A model generated the notes under the pieces. The model worked only from the letters and a program-made list of their open reading frames with translations. It did not search any database and was not told the DNA's origin. This document shows, piece by piece, positions 46,435-58,334 of a stretch of DNA of 64,000 nucleotides. Positions within the stretch are counted from its first letter, which is position 1. Every line of letters starts with the position of its first letter. The translations under genes and the position numbers were made by a program. This stretch comes from EB88 sp965199135 (GTDB lineage Bacteria > Acidobacteriota > Terriglobia > Terriglobales > Acidobacteriaceae). The DNA lies in contig OZ240685.1 in the NCBI GenBank assembly GCA_965199135.1, positions 3,564,409 to 3,628,408 on the forward strand, in the 5' to 3' direction.

Positions 46435-47046
46435 TTAGAAGTGGTAGGCCACGCCGATGACCGGGTCGTTGATGTTTTCGTAGCGACCCGTCACGGTGAC
46501 GTTGCCGGGCGCGCTCATGCTCGGCGCCTTGATGGCAATCCCACGATACTCAGCACGGATATCGAAGCTCGGGCTCAACTCGTAGACCACGCCGCCGCCG
46601 TACGGCACACCGATGTTGGTGCTGCTCTTCAGCCCGGGGTAGTTGGTCTTGTTGTCGTTGATGATTCCGAAGAAGTACCCGCCGATACCACCCTCGATGA
46701 ACGGAAAGAAATTGTGCCAGGAAAATGCGCTGTAGACGTATTCTGCTGAGAATTCCTGAAACTGTGTGTGCGCACGCGTGTTGATACCGGAAGGCCCCTG
46801 GTACTTGTTGATGTCCCGGTTGTAGCCATAGTTCACTTCAGCGGCTCCGCGAGGCGTCAGGAGGTACCGATAGCTGGCAAGAACACCGACATCACCAACT
46901 GTGGCGGTCTGGTGAATCGCATTGCCGACAACTTCAGGAGAGAAGAGACCGGAATAACTTACACTTGCATCCTGCCGGCTTTCCTGCGCGTGCGCCACGG
47001 CGGCTACCAACGGCAGACCCGCCAGAAAAACAATCCATTTCTTCAT
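46435..47046 (-). CDS. Outer-membrane beta-barrel protein (porin-like)
   Basis: A 203-residue protein starting MKKWIVFLAGLPLVAAVAHA (signal peptide, cleavage after AHA). Alternating strands such as GVLASYRYLLTPRGAAEVNY, FQEFSAEYVYSAFSW and GGVVYELSPSFDIRAEYRGI end in VIGVAYHF, the classic C-terminal Phe recognised by the barrel-assembly machinery. It may be a 25-kDa eight-strand barrel. An upstream extension is rejected because the signal peptide fixes the start. Confidence 0.85.
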   Translation of the reverse strand: MKKWIVFLAGLPLVAAVAHAQESRQDASVSYSGLFSPEVVGNAIHQTATVGDVGVLASYRYLLTPRGAAEVNYGYNRDINKYQGPSGINTRAHTQFQEFSAEYVYSAFSWHNFFPFIEGGIGGYFFGIINDNKTNYPGLKSSTNIGVPYGGGVVYELSPSFDIRAEYRGIAIKAPSMSAPGNVTVTGRYENINDPVIGVAYHF

Positions 47047-47212
47047 TCGTTGTGTTGACCCCTCGCCCGCTGCAACTCCATCGTTTCCGTTGCGCGTGCG
47101 TTGCCTTAAGCTATGCAAGTTCCGGGCGCTGCTTCCCGGTCAATCGCAATTGTACCTGTGCCGAGGCTGCATCGGCGTGGCTCAACTGTTTTCCCCCTCC
47201 GGAGTGCTCCGC

Positions 47213-47401
47213 ATGACCGAACCCTTCACACCCAAGCACGTCTCTCGTTTCCTGGTGCTTTGCCTGCTCGGCATCGCTGTCGTGGTCGGCATTTTCTACG
47301 CACTGACGCATGCCAGCGCCCACGAGAGCATCACTCCAGCCAACCAGTCATGGCTCCTCGCACCTGGCTCGCTCCCCCGGCTGGCGCCCCTGTCGGCCTA
47401 G
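47213..47401 (+). CDS. Small single-span membrane protein, function unknown
   Basis: A 62-residue protein starting MTEPFTPKHVSRF with GGAG eight bases upstream. One span (FLVLCLLGIAVVVGIFYALT, about 13-32) is followed by a short, probably periplasmic tail. It lies between a barrel gene and the LysR gene, divergent from the former and convergent with the latter. No family is recognised; topology and ribosome site are the only support. Confidence 0.5.
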   Translation: MTEPFTPKHVSRFLVLCLLGIAVVVGIFYALTHASAHESITPANQSWLLAPGSLPRLAPLSA

Positions 47402-47429
47402 GCGAAGCAGGGGCACGCAGGCAATCTGC

Positions 47430-48362
47430 TCACCGCGATGAGTCTGCCGGCTCCGGTCGGAAGGTGTAGGGCAGACCCTGTTCCGCGGCCATTGTCTCGA
47501 GCGTTCGCACAAACGCACCGGCAGCATGCGAGAGCGTTCCCTGCCTGCGATGCACGACCCACAGCCTGCGTCGCCAGTTGAGCTCCGGCACCATTACCTG
47601 CACCAGCTCGCCCCGCGCTACTTCCTGCAGCACCGCCAGTCCCGGCAGGATCGCTACCCCCGCACCGAGCGCCACAAAGCGCTTCACCGCCTCCAGGCTG
47701 GGTAGTTGCACGCCCATGTGGAGCGGTGTCTTCAACCGGGAAAAGAGTGCGGTGATGTCTGCGCGCAAGGGCGAGGCGACCGCGTGACCGATAAAGTTCT
47801 GCGCGCCCAGCTCGGCTACCGAGACCGAGGCAGCCTTCGCGAGCGGGTGCTTCGGGTCGACCACCAGCACCACATCGTCTTCGTACACCGCGGTGGCGGC
47901 GAGCCCATCCTGCTCCGGGACGAACGAGAGAAAGCCAAGCTCAACCGAGCGATCCAGTACCTGCTCAGCAATCCGGCTCGCAAACGAGCGCTGCACCACG
48001 ATCGAGATCTGCGGGCTGCTCTGCCGGTACACCGCCAGCACTGGCACGAGCAGGTGCGAGGTGTACTCGTTGGCAGCGACCAGCAGCCGCCCACGCTCGA
48101 GCGACCGCAGCTCCTCAAGCGCGCTCGCTGCCTCGCCGCGCAGCCGCAGGAGCCGGTCTGCATACCCTCGCAGGACCTCGCCGGCCGCCGTCAGGGTTCC
48201 GTCCCGGCTGCCCCGCTCAAAGAGCCGCTCACCAAGATCGTCCTCCAGCTTGCGAATGGCCTGGCTCACCGCGGGCTGGGTCCGCCGAAGCCGCAAAGCC
48301 GCCCGTGAGAAGCCGCGCTCCTCAACGATCGCGAGAAAGGTTTCCAATTGAGACAGATCCAT
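47430..48362 (-). CDS. LysR-family transcriptional regulator, divergent from leuA
   Basis: A 310-residue regulator from MDLSQLETFLAIVEERGFSR. The N-terminal winged helix (RRTQPAVSQAIRKLEDDLGE, LFERGSRDGTLTAAGE) is followed by the effector-binding periplasmic-protein-like domain from about 90 (ILPGLAVLQEVARGELVQV near the end). It is divergent from leuA across 135 bases holding a T-N11-A palindrome, the usual layout for a LysR regulator and its target. It may respond to a branched-chain intermediate such as isopropylmalate (inference). Confidence 0.92.
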   Translation of the reverse strand: MDLSQLETFLAIVEERGFSRAALRLRRTQPAVSQAIRKLEDDLGERLFERGSRDGTLTAAGEVLRGYADRLLRLRGEAASALEELRSLERGRLLVAANEYTSHLLVPVLAVYRQSSPQISIVVQRSFASRIAEQVLDRSVELGFLSFVPEQDGLAATAVYEDDVVLVVDPKHPLAKAASVSVAELGAQNFIGHAVASPLRADITALFSRLKTPLHMGVQLPSLEAVKRFVALGAGVAILPGLAVLQEVARGELVQVMVPELNWRRRLWVVHRRQGTLSHAAGAFVRTLETMAAEQGLPYTFRPEPADSSR

Positions 48363-48401
48363 AAGCATCCCGGGGCGAAGCATCTACATATCAGGTCCAG
48401 T

Positions 48402-48416
48402 ATAAGCGTTGCTTAT
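48402..48416. promoter_or_regulatory. Putative LysR operator (T-N11-A palindrome)
   Basis: ATAAG-N5-CTTAT, a perfect five-base inverted repeat containing T-N11-A, in the divergent LysR/leuA spacer. It overlaps the -35 box of the putative leuA promoter. Confidence 0.65.
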
Positions 48417-48437
48417 GGTGCATTTCACAACTATCTA
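48409..48437 (+). promoter_or_regulatory. Putative promoter of the leu-ilv operon
   Basis: TTGCTT (48409-48414), a 17-base spacer, TATCTA (48432-48437). It would start transcription about 50 bases before leuA. It is moderately close to sigma-70 consensus and placed under LysR control by the overlap with the palindrome. Confidence 0.5.
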
Positions 48438-48497
48438 TTGGACTTATGAACCTCGCTCTGCCACAGTAGCTCTACAAGCAAAGGCAGGGACGCGAGC

Positions 48498-49712
48498 ATG
48501 GCGACGACCAACGATACTGTTCTCTTCTTTGACACCACGCTGCGAGACGGAGAGCAGTCGCCAGGCTGCAGCATGACGGAGCCCGAGAAGCTCCGGATGG
48601 CGCATGCGCTTGAGGATCTCGGGGTCGACATCCTGGAAGCCGGCTTTGCGATTTCGTCCGAGGGAGACTTCCAGGCGATCCGCAAGATCGCCGGTGAGAT
48701 CCGCCGTCCTGTGATCGCCTCGTTGGCCCGGGCCCGTCGCGAAGACATCGAACGTGCCGCGGCATCGGTCGAGTCCGCCGCCCGAGCCCGCATCCATACC
48801 TTTCTCGCGTCGTCTGACATTCACCTCGAGTTCAAGCTGAAGATGAGCCGCGAAAAGGCTCTGGCGCAGGTTGCCGAGATGGTCGCGCTCGCCCGCACCT
48901 ACGTCGACGACGTGGAGTTCTCGGCAGAGGATGCGACCCGTACCGAGATCGATTACCTGTGCGCGATGGTGCGCGTAGCGATCGAGGCCGGGGCGTCGAC
49001 CATCAACCTGCCTGACACTACGGGCTACTCGACCCCGGAAGACTATGCAGCGATGTACGCCGCGGTGCACGCCTGCGTGCTTGAGGGCACGCCCCACGCG
49101 GAGCAGGTCGTGTTGTCGACCCACTGCCATGACGATCTTGGCCTTGCCGTGGCGAACACACTTGCCGGCATCCAGGGCGGGGCGCGCCAGGTGGAGTGCA
49201 CGATCAATGGCATCGGCGAGCGTGCCGGCAATGCGGCGCTTGAAGAGATCGCGGCAGCATTGCGCGTCCGGGCAGACCGCTACCAGGTCGCGAGCAATAT
49301 CGTGCTGGAAAGGCTCTACCCGGTAAGCCAGCTGCTCGGCGACACCATCTCGTTCCGCCCGGCGCCGAACAAGGCCATCGTCGGCGAGAACGCGTTCGCG
49401 CACGAGGCAGGCATCCACCAGCACGGCATGCTGGCCAATCCCCTGACCTACGAGATCATGACGCCAGCCTCGGTCGGTCAGCCGACCAACAAGCTCGTGC
49501 TGGGCAAGCACTCCGGCCGCGCCGCCTTGCGCTCGCGGCTCAAGGAGCTGGGGTTTGTGCTCGAGGCAGCCCAGCTTGAAGCTGCGTATGCTGCGTTTAT
49601 CGCGCTCGCAGACCGCAAGAAATCTATCTACGACCAGGACCTCGTCAACCTTGCGACGCATGCCTCGCAAGGGGACAGTGCAGAAGCTGCGCAAGCTGCG
49701 ACACAGGTCTAA
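48498..49712 (+). CDS. leuA: 2-isopropylmalate synthase, short form lacking the regulatory domain
   Basis: Condenses acetyl-CoA with 2-oxoisovalerate, the first step specific to leucine. DTTLRDGEQSPGCSM opens the DRE-TIM barrel; STHCHDDLGLAVANTLAGI and NGIGERAGNAALEEI carry the metal and catalytic residues; ENAFAHEAGIHQHGML begins the linker. It has 404 residues against about 510 for the usual enzyme. It stops after the helical linker (QDLVNLATHASQG), so the C-terminal leucine-binding LeuA_dimer domain is missing. The stop is followed by a normal leuB ribosome site, so this is not an obvious frameshift. A homocitrate or citramalate synthase is possible but less likely given the operon. Confidence 0.9.
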   Translation: MATTNDTVLFFDTTLRDGEQSPGCSMTEPEKLRMAHALEDLGVDILEAGFAISSEGDFQAIRKIAGEIRRPVIASLARARREDIERAAASVESAARARIHTFLASSDIHLEFKLKMSREKALAQVAEMVALARTYVDDVEFSAEDATRTEIDYLCAMVRVAIEAGASTINLPDTTGYSTPEDYAAMYAAVHACVLEGTPHAEQVVLSTHCHDDLGLAVANTLAGIQGGARQVECTINGIGERAGNAALEEIAAALRVRADRYQVASNIVLERLYPVSQLLGDTISFRPAPNKAIVGENAFAHEAGIHQHGMLANPLTYEIMTPASVGQPTNKLVLGKHSGRAALRSRLKELGFVLEAAQLEAAYAAFIALADRKKSIYDQDLVNLATHASQGDSAEAAQAATQV

Positions 49713-49753
49713 GCTTGAAAAGCAGCCCACAAAGAGGGGCCTAGGAGCAAGCA

Positions 49754-50878
49754 ATGCAACTGGATATCCTGGTGTTAGCCGGCGACGGAATCGGTCCTGA
49801 AGTGACCGAAGAAGCGATTCACATCCTGCGCTCGGTGGCCGTGCATGGGGATCACACCTTTCACTTCAAGCATGCGCTGATCGGCGGCGCGGCGATCGAC
49901 GCCGACGGCACACCGCTGCCGGAGGAGACCCGCAAGGCTGCGCTCGCAAGTGGCGCAGTGTTTCTCGGCGCGGTCGGGCACAACAAGTTCAATGCGCTGC
50001 CACCGAATCAGCGTCCCGAAGCCGGGCTGCTCGCAATCCGTGCTGCACTCGGCGGCTACGCCAACCTGCGGCCTGCGTTCGCGCACCATGCCCTCGCGCA
50101 CAATTCTCCGCTGCGCCCGGAGGTGAGTGAAGGCGCAGACATCCTGTTTGTACGAGAGCTGTTGGGCGGCCTGTACTTTGGCCAGCCACGCGAGTGGAAC
50201 CGCGAGACGAACGAAGCATGGAACACCATGCGCTACACCCGTGCCGAGGTAGAACGCGTGGCGCGCATCGCCTTTGACCTTGCGAAGAAGCGGCGGCACA
50301 AGCTCACCTCGGTCGACAAGGCCAACGTGCTCGAAGTCTCGCAGCTCTGGCGCGCCACGGTGAACGAAGTCGCGAAGGACTACCCCGAGGTCACCGTCGA
50401 GCACGAGTTTGTGGACGCCTGCGCGATGCACCTGATGAACAATCCGCGGCGCTTTGATGTGATCCTCACCGAGAATCTGTTCGGCGATATTCTTTCGGAC
50501 GAGGCCGGCGTCATCACAGGCTCACTTGGCGTGCTGCCCTCGGCGACACTCGGCGGCACCGTCAACCTGTACGAGCCGGTGCATGGCTCCGCGCCCGATA
50601 TCGCAGGCAAGGGGATCGCGAATCCGATCGGCGCCATCCTCACCGCGGCGATGTTGCTCCGGCACTCGGCGCACCTCGAGCAGGAAGCGCAAGCGGTCGA
50701 GCTCGCCGTGCAGACGGTGCTCGCAAGCGGCGCACGCACCCGGGACCTCGCCCGTGACAACGAAGGCGAGATCCTCTCGACCCAGGAGATGGGTTCGCGC
50801 ATCAACGATGCACTGGTCGCCGAGCTGCGCACCGAAACCGTCGACGCCCAGAGCCACTCGACCCGTCACCAGATTTAG
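49754..50878 (+). CDS. leuB: 3-isopropylmalate dehydrogenase
   Basis: NAD-dependent oxidative decarboxylation in leucine synthesis. It has 374 residues with AGGAG six bases before the ATG. LVLAGDGIGPEVTEEA, LLAIRAALGGYANLRPA (substrate Arg), VRELLGGLYFGQPREW, VTVEHEFVDACAMHLMNNPR, TENLFGDILSDEAGVITGSLG and EPVHGSAPDIAGKGIANPIG are diagnostic. It follows leuA by 41 bases. Confidence 0.96.
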   Translation: MQLDILVLAGDGIGPEVTEEAIHILRSVAVHGDHTFHFKHALIGGAAIDADGTPLPEETRKAALASGAVFLGAVGHNKFNALPPNQRPEAGLLAIRAALGGYANLRPAFAHHALAHNSPLRPEVSEGADILFVRELLGGLYFGQPREWNRETNEAWNTMRYTRAEVERVARIAFDLAKKRRHKLTSVDKANVLEVSQLWRATVNEVAKDYPEVTVEHEFVDACAMHLMNNPRRFDVILTENLFGDILSDEAGVITGSLGVLPSATLGGTVNLYEPVHGSAPDIAGKGIANPIGAILTAAMLLRHSAHLEQEAQAVELAVQTVLASGARTRDLARDNEGEILSTQEMGSRINDALVAELRTETVDAQSHSTRHQI

Positions 50879-50890
50879 GCAGGCATACCC

Positions 50891-52320
<1,430 letters not shown>

Positions 52321-52321
<1 letters not shown>

Positions 52322-52917
52322 TGCAGGCCTTTACCACACTCCGCTCCGTCGTCATGCCGCTTGAGCTCTCCAATGTCGACACAGATCAGATCATTCCCAA
52401 GCAGTTCCTCAAGCGCATCGAGCGCACGGGCTACGAGGATTTTCTCTTCTACGACTGGCGCCAGGACGCTGGCTTTGTGCTCAACGATCCGCGTTACCGC
52501 GGCTCGGAGATCCTCGTCGCGGGCAAGAATTTCGGCTGCGGCTCTTCACGCGAGCACGCCGCATGGGCGCTCGGGCAGTACGGCTTCCGCTGCGTCATCG
52601 CGCCGAGCTTCGCGGATATCTTCCACTCGAATGCGGGCAAGAATGGCATCCTGCTCGTGACGCTGTCGGAGGAAGACGTGGAGCGCATCCTGCTGCATGC
52701 GAAAGCTGCGGACGGCTACGCGCTCACGGTCTCGCTCGCCGAGAACACCATCACCGATGACGCGGGATTTGCGACCGAGTTCCGCATCGATCCCTTCCGG
52801 CGTGACTGCCTGCTCCAGGGTCTCGACGACATTGGCCTGACCCTGCGCCACGCCGACGCACTCACCACGTACGAGACCCGGCACGACAGCGAAACCTGGC
52901 TCCGCGCCCGCGCCTGA
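52321..52917 (+). CDS. leuD: 3-isopropylmalate dehydratase small subunit
   Basis: The 198-residue swivel-domain partner of LeuC. VVMPLELSNVDTDQIIPKQF and GKNFGCGSSREHAAWALGQY (substrate-binding GCGSSREHA) are family hallmarks, with APSFADIFHSNAGKNGIL following. The length matches the bacterial family. Confidence 0.96.
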
Positions 52918-52938
52918 ACGAAATCGAAAGAGACACGA

Positions 52939-54636
52939 GTGAACGAACAGAAGCTGCACCAGATCAGCATCGAGAAACAGAACAGCGCCGTGCTGACCGA
53001 GGGACCGAACCGCGCTGCTGCGCGCGCCATGCTGCGCGCCGTGGGCTTTACCCGCGAGGATCTGCGCAAGCCGATCATCGGCATTGCGAACACCTGGACC
53101 GAAATTGGCCCCTGCAATTACCACCTGCGCGAGCTCGCCGAGGCGGTGAAGCAGGGCGTGCGTGAAGCAGGCGGCACGCCGATGGAATTCAACACCGTCA
53201 CCATCTCGGATGGCATCACGATGGGCACCGAGGGCATGAAAGCCTCGCTCATCTCGCGCGAAATCATCGCCGACTCGGTCGAGCTTGTTGCACGCGGCAA
53301 TCTCTTCGATGGCCTGGTCTGTATCGCTGGCTGTGACAAAAATATGCCCGGCACCGTGATGGCTCTGGCACGCCTCGATATCCCCGGACTCATGCTCTAC
53401 GGCGGCTCGATCGCGCCCGGGCACCTCGACGGCAAAGACCTCACCGTGCAGGATGTGTTTGAAGCGATCGGCTCGCATGCTGCCGGCCGGCTCGATGATG
53501 CAGGCCTTGAAGCCGTGGAAGCCAATGCATGTCCCGGTCCCGGCGCCTGTGGTGGCCAGTTCACCGCAAACACCATGGCGATGGCCTGCGAATTCCTCGG
53601 CATCTCGCCGCTTGGCCTGTCCGGCGTTCCTGCATTTCTGCCTGCGAAGCTCGAAGCCTCACGGCAGGCGGGCCACCTCGTGATGCAGGCTGCACGCAAC
53701 GGCGTCAAACCCTCTGCGCTGATCACGCGCACCTCGCTTGAAACGGCAATCGCCAGTGTGGCCGCTTCCGGTGGCTCGACAAATGCCGTGCTGCACTTCC
53801 TCGCGATCGCGCACGAGATGGGCATCGAGCTCACGGTCGACGACTTCGACCGCATCAGCAACGCCACGCCGCTGCTCTGCGACCTGAAGCCAGGCGGCAG
53901 ATATGTCGCGAAGGACTACCAGGCAGCCGGTGGCTCGCGCCTGCTTGCGAAGCGACTGCTTGAGGGGAACCTGATCGCCGGCGACATCCCGAACATCACG
54001 GGGAAAACGCTTGCGGAAGAAGCAGCGCTTGCCGAAGAAGAAGCCGGCCAGCAGGTGATCTTTCCTGTCTCGAAGGCAATCAAGCCGACCGGCGGCCTCG
54101 TGATCCTCAAGGGCAACATCGCGCCCGAGGGCTGCGTGATCAAGGTGGCGGGTCACAAGCGACTCACACACTCCGGACCCGCACGCGTATTTGAGTCCGA
54201 GCCCGAAGCCTTCGCTGCAGTCGAGCATGGCAAGATCCGGCCGAACGATGTGGTGGTGATCCGCTACGAAGGCCCACGCGGCGGTCCGGGTATGCAGGAG
54301 ATGCTATCTGTCACCGCGGCGATTGCAGGTATCCCGGAGCTGAGCGAGACCGTCGCCCTGCTGACAGACGGCCGCTTTTCGGGTGCGACTCGCGGCCTGA
54401 TGGCTGGCCACGTATCCCCCGAAGCCGCTGTCGGCGGTCCCATCGCAGCAATCCGTGAGGGCGAAATCATCACCTTCGATATTCCGAACCGCACGCTATC
54501 TGTTGCCGTGTCGGATACAGAAATGGCCGACCGTCTTAAGAGCTGGACCGTGCCCGAGCCACGCTACAAGCGCGGCGTCTTCCGCAAGTACGCCAACACG
54601 GTTTCCTCCGCCTCACGCGGAGCAGTCACCAACTAG
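52939..54636 (+). CDS. ilvD: Dihydroxy-acid dehydratase
   Basis: The Fe-S dehydratase of the isoleucine and valine branches, 565 residues from a GTG with AAAGAG about seven bases upstream. TVTISDGITMGTEGMKASLI, CIAGCDKNMPGTVMALARLD (cluster Cys), NACPGPGACGGQFTANTMAM (cluster Cys) and TDGRFSGATRGLMAGHVSPE are present. It is slightly short relative to the E. coli enzyme (616) and similar to other bacterial forms. It follows leuD by 21 bases. Confidence 0.95.
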   Translation: MNEQKLHQISIEKQNSAVLTEGPNRAAARAMLRAVGFTREDLRKPIIGIANTWTEIGPCNYHLRELAEAVKQGVREAGGTPMEFNTVTISDGITMGTEGMKASLISREIIADSVELVARGNLFDGLVCIAGCDKNMPGTVMALARLDIPGLMLYGGSIAPGHLDGKDLTVQDVFEAIGSHAAGRLDDAGLEAVEANACPGPGACGGQFTANTMAMACEFLGISPLGLSGVPAFLPAKLEASRQAGHLVMQAARNGVKPSALITRTSLETAIASVAASGGSTNAVLHFLAIAHEMGIELTVDDFDRISNATPLLCDLKPGGRYVAKDYQAAGGSRLLAKRLLEGNLIAGDIPNITGKTLAEEAALAEEEAGQQVIFPVSKAIKPTGGLVILKGNIAPEGCVIKVAGHKRLTHSGPARVFESEPEAFAAVEHGKIRPNDVVVIRYEGPRGGPGMQEMLSVTAAIAGIPELSETVALLTDGRFSGATRGLMAGHVSPEAAVGGPIAAIREGEIITFDIPNRTLSVAVSDTEMADRLKSWTVPEPRYKRGVFRKYANTVSSASRGAVTN

Positions 54637-54654
54637 CACCAGCAGGAGCGCAGC

Positions 54655-56595
54655 ATGAGCGATCCACAGAACGAACGAGCCGAGCAGAGAAAAGCCGAGA
54701 TCAGCAAAGAGGCCTCCACCAATGCCGAGGGCCTCGAGCTGCCGAACCCATACCAGGATCCGCAGATGGGCCTCGACAGGCAGGGCGATTCGCTCGCACA
54801 TTACGAGCCGACGACGCACCCTGCAGCCGAAGTCGAGCATGCGGTCGATCACGCCGAAACTATTGAGCTTACGGGCGCCGAGATCGTCTGGGCGACGCTC
54901 GAGGGCGAAGGGGTGCGCGAGGTCTTCGGTTATCCCGGCGGCGCTATCCTGCCAGTCTACGACGCGTTGCGCAAGTTCCCGATCAAGCACATCCTGGTCC
55001 GCCACGAGCAGGGCGCGACGCACATGGCCGACGGCTACGCGCGTGCCTCTGGTCGCGTTGGTGTCGCCATCGCTACATCCGGTCCAGGCGCGACTAATAT
55101 GGTCACCGGGCTTGCGACTGCAATGCTCGACTCCATTCCGATCGTCTGCATCACAGGCCAGGTATCAAGCAAGGTGCTTGGCTCCGACGCCTTCCAGGAG
55201 GTGGACATCACCGGCGTGACGCTGCCGGTGACCAAGCACAACTACCTCGTCACGCGTGCGGAGGAGATCGCGCCCGTGTTGCGCGAGGCCTTCGCTGTCG
55301 CGCAGTCAGGCCGCCCCGGGCCGGTGCTCGTCGACATCACCAAGGATGCACAGCAGGCACGCGCACCCTTCCTTTTCAGCGCGGCCAGGCCGAAGCCGCG
55401 GCGCCCCCACCCGATGCTTCGCGCCGAGTACGACTCGGTCAGCGACGCAGCAGAGATGATCTGTAACGCGAAGCGACCCGTTATCCTTTCCGGTCACGGC
55501 GTGATCAAGGCCGGCGCAACCGAGCAGGTGCTTACGCTTGCCGAACGCATGCAGATTCCGGTGGCGACCACCCTGCTCGGTCTTGGCGGCTTCCCTGCTT
55601 CCCATCCACTCGCGCTCGGCATGATGGGCATGCACGGGGAGTCGTGGGTCAACGACGCGATTCAGAATGCCGATCTCCTGATCGCGTGCGGCATGCGCTT
55701 CGATGACCGCGTCACCGGCACGCTTGCCACCTACGCGCAGAATGCCAGGAAGATTCACATCGAGATCGATCCCTCCGAGATCAACAAGAACGTAAAGGCT
55801 GACGTCGCGTTGATCGGCGATCTGCGTGAAGTGCTCGAGCTGCTCCTGCCGCGCATCGCCGGCATTCCCGCTGGCACAGAGAGCCCTTGGCTCAAGCAGA
55901 TCAACGACAGCAAGGGCGAGAGCGCCGTGCGTGACATTCGCAACCTGCCTGATCTTGGCCATCTCTACGCCGCGCACGTGATGCATGACCTGTGGCGCGT
56001 GACCGGAGGCAACGCGATCGTTGCGACCGACGTCGGTCAGCACCAGATGTGGGAGGCGCAGTACTACCATCACGAGCAGCCGCGCACACTCGTCACCTCG
56101 GGCGGCCTCGGCACCATGGGCTTCGCGCTTCCTGCCGGCATCGGTGCAAAGGTCGCTTGCCCGGATCGCGAAGTGTGGGTCATCGCTGGCGATGGCGGCT
56201 TCCAAATGACCGCATGCGAGCTGTCGACGATTGCTCAGGAGCAGCTCGACATCAACATCGCGGTCGTCAACAACGGCTATCTCGGCATGGTGCGGCAGTG
56301 GCAGGAGTTCTTCTACGAGAAGAACTATGCCTCCTCGCCGATCCTCAGCCCGGACTTCGTCAGGCTCGCGGAAGCACACGGCATCCCCGGCGCAACGGTG
56401 CGGACGCGAGGTGAAGTCGACGCAGCGCTCGCCGCGGCACGCACGACAAAGGGCCCGTTCCTGATCAACTTCCTCGTCGAAAAGGAAGAGTCGGTGTACC
56501 CAATGATCCCGGCGGGTGCGGCACTGCACGAGATGATCCGTCGTCCCGCAGCAGCCGGCGCAGACCCGATGCTGGAATCGCCTGACGATCTGTAA
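54655..56595 (+). CDS. ilvB: Acetolactate synthase large subunit with N-terminal extension
   Basis: The thiamine-diphosphate enzyme making acetolactate and acetohydroxybutyrate. It has 646 residues; the conserved enzyme begins only at about residue 71 (ELTGAEIVWATLEGEGVREV). The first 70 residues are charged and Gln/Glu-rich and have no counterpart in most IlvB proteins. FGYPGGAILPVYDAL, RHEQGATHMADGYARASG (catalytic Glu), and GDGGFQMTACELSTIAQEQL with the closing NN (cofactor binding) are intact. AGGAG lies six bases before the ATG. Confidence 0.95.
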   Translation: MSDPQNERAEQRKAEISKEASTNAEGLELPNPYQDPQMGLDRQGDSLAHYEPTTHPAAEVEHAVDHAETIELTGAEIVWATLEGEGVREVFGYPGGAILPVYDALRKFPIKHILVRHEQGATHMADGYARASGRVGVAIATSGPGATNMVTGLATAMLDSIPIVCITGQVSSKVLGSDAFQEVDITGVTLPVTKHNYLVTRAEEIAPVLREAFAVAQSGRPGPVLVDITKDAQQARAPFLFSAARPKPRRPHPMLRAEYDSVSDAAEMICNAKRPVILSGHGVIKAGATEQVLTLAERMQIPVATTLLGLGGFPASHPLALGMMGMHGESWVNDAIQNADLLIACGMRFDDRVTGTLATYAQNARKIHIEIDPSEINKNVKADVALIGDLREVLELLLPRIAGIPAGTESPWLKQINDSKGESAVRDIRNLPDLGHLYAAHVMHDLWRVTGGNAIVATDVGQHQMWEAQYYHHEQPRTLVTSGGLGTMGFALPAGIGAKVACPDREVWVIAGDGGFQMTACELSTIAQEQLDINIAVVNNGYLGMVRQWQEFFYEKNYASSPILSPDFVRLAEAHGIPGATVRTRGEVDAALAAARTTKGPFLINFLVEKEESVYPMIPAGAALHEMIRRPAAAGADPMLESPDDL

Positions 56596-56623
56596 CTGCA
56601 ACTGAGCAGAAGAAAGAAGACCC

Positions 56624-57214
56624 ATGCTGCACACCTTTGTTGCTCTTGTTGAAGACAAGCCAGGCGTTCTCAGCCGGGTCTCCCTGCTCTTCCGCCGGCT
56701 GAACGTCAACATCTACTCGCTGGTCGTCGGGCGCTCGGAGACGCCCGGCACCTCCCGCATGACAATCGTGACTGAAGCTACTGCGACCGCTGGACATCGC
56801 ATCGCGGCCAGCCTTTACAAGCTCGAGAACGTGCTCAACGTCGACGACGTTGGCCAGCACGCAACCGTCACGCGCGAGCTCGCGCTGATCAAGGTTGCCG
56901 CCACGCCACAGACCCGCTCCCATATCTTCGAGCTGGTCGAGGTCTTTCGTGCGCGCATCGTCGATCTCGCCACCGAGTCACTCATGATCGAGATCACCGG
57001 CGTCGAGAGCAAGATTGAAGGACTCATCCAGGTGCTCGAAGAGAGCGGCGATCATGTGCTCGAGGTCGCGCGCACTGGTCGCATGGTCATGCGGCGTGGA
57101 CGGCATGGCGATCGTGTGCTCGGCGCCATGCGCATCCCTGGCGTCGATACCGGCAAGCACGAGGACGAAGTTCTCGAGCCTGACGTCACCGCGGAGCACC
57201 GCTTCAACGACTAG
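56624..57214 (+). CDS. ilvN: Acetolactate synthase small (regulatory) subunit
   Basis: A 196-residue subunit with an N-terminal ACT domain (HTFVALVEDKPGVLSRVSLL, RRLNVNIYSLVVGRSETPG) that binds valine in the family, and a C-terminal ALS_ss_C domain (ALIKVAATPQTRSHIFELVE, EITGVESKIEGLIQVL). It follows ilvB by 28 bases. Feedback control of the pathway could therefore still act at this step. Confidence 0.94.
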   Translation: MLHTFVALVEDKPGVLSRVSLLFRRLNVNIYSLVVGRSETPGTSRMTIVTEATATAGHRIAASLYKLENVLNVDDVGQHATVTRELALIKVAATPQTRSHIFELVEVFRARIVDLATESLMIEITGVESKIEGLIQVLEESGDHVLEVARTGRMVMRRGRHGDRVLGAMRIPGVDTGKHEDEVLEPDVTAEHRFND

Positions 57215-57270
57215 CTTCCCCGTTATTTGTAACCATCCGCATTACCAAACCGAAGGGACACACAAGAACG

Positions 57271-58317
<1,047 letters not shown>

Positions 58318-58334
58318 CTTCGCGAGGCGACACC

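Noticed and set aside
48444..49754. 436-codon minus-strand frame opposite leuA
   Set aside because: leuA is certain and the opposite frame is a GC shadow.
55306..56712. 468-codon minus-strand frame opposite ilvB
   Set aside because: ilvB carries complete catalytic motifs; the antisense frame has none.
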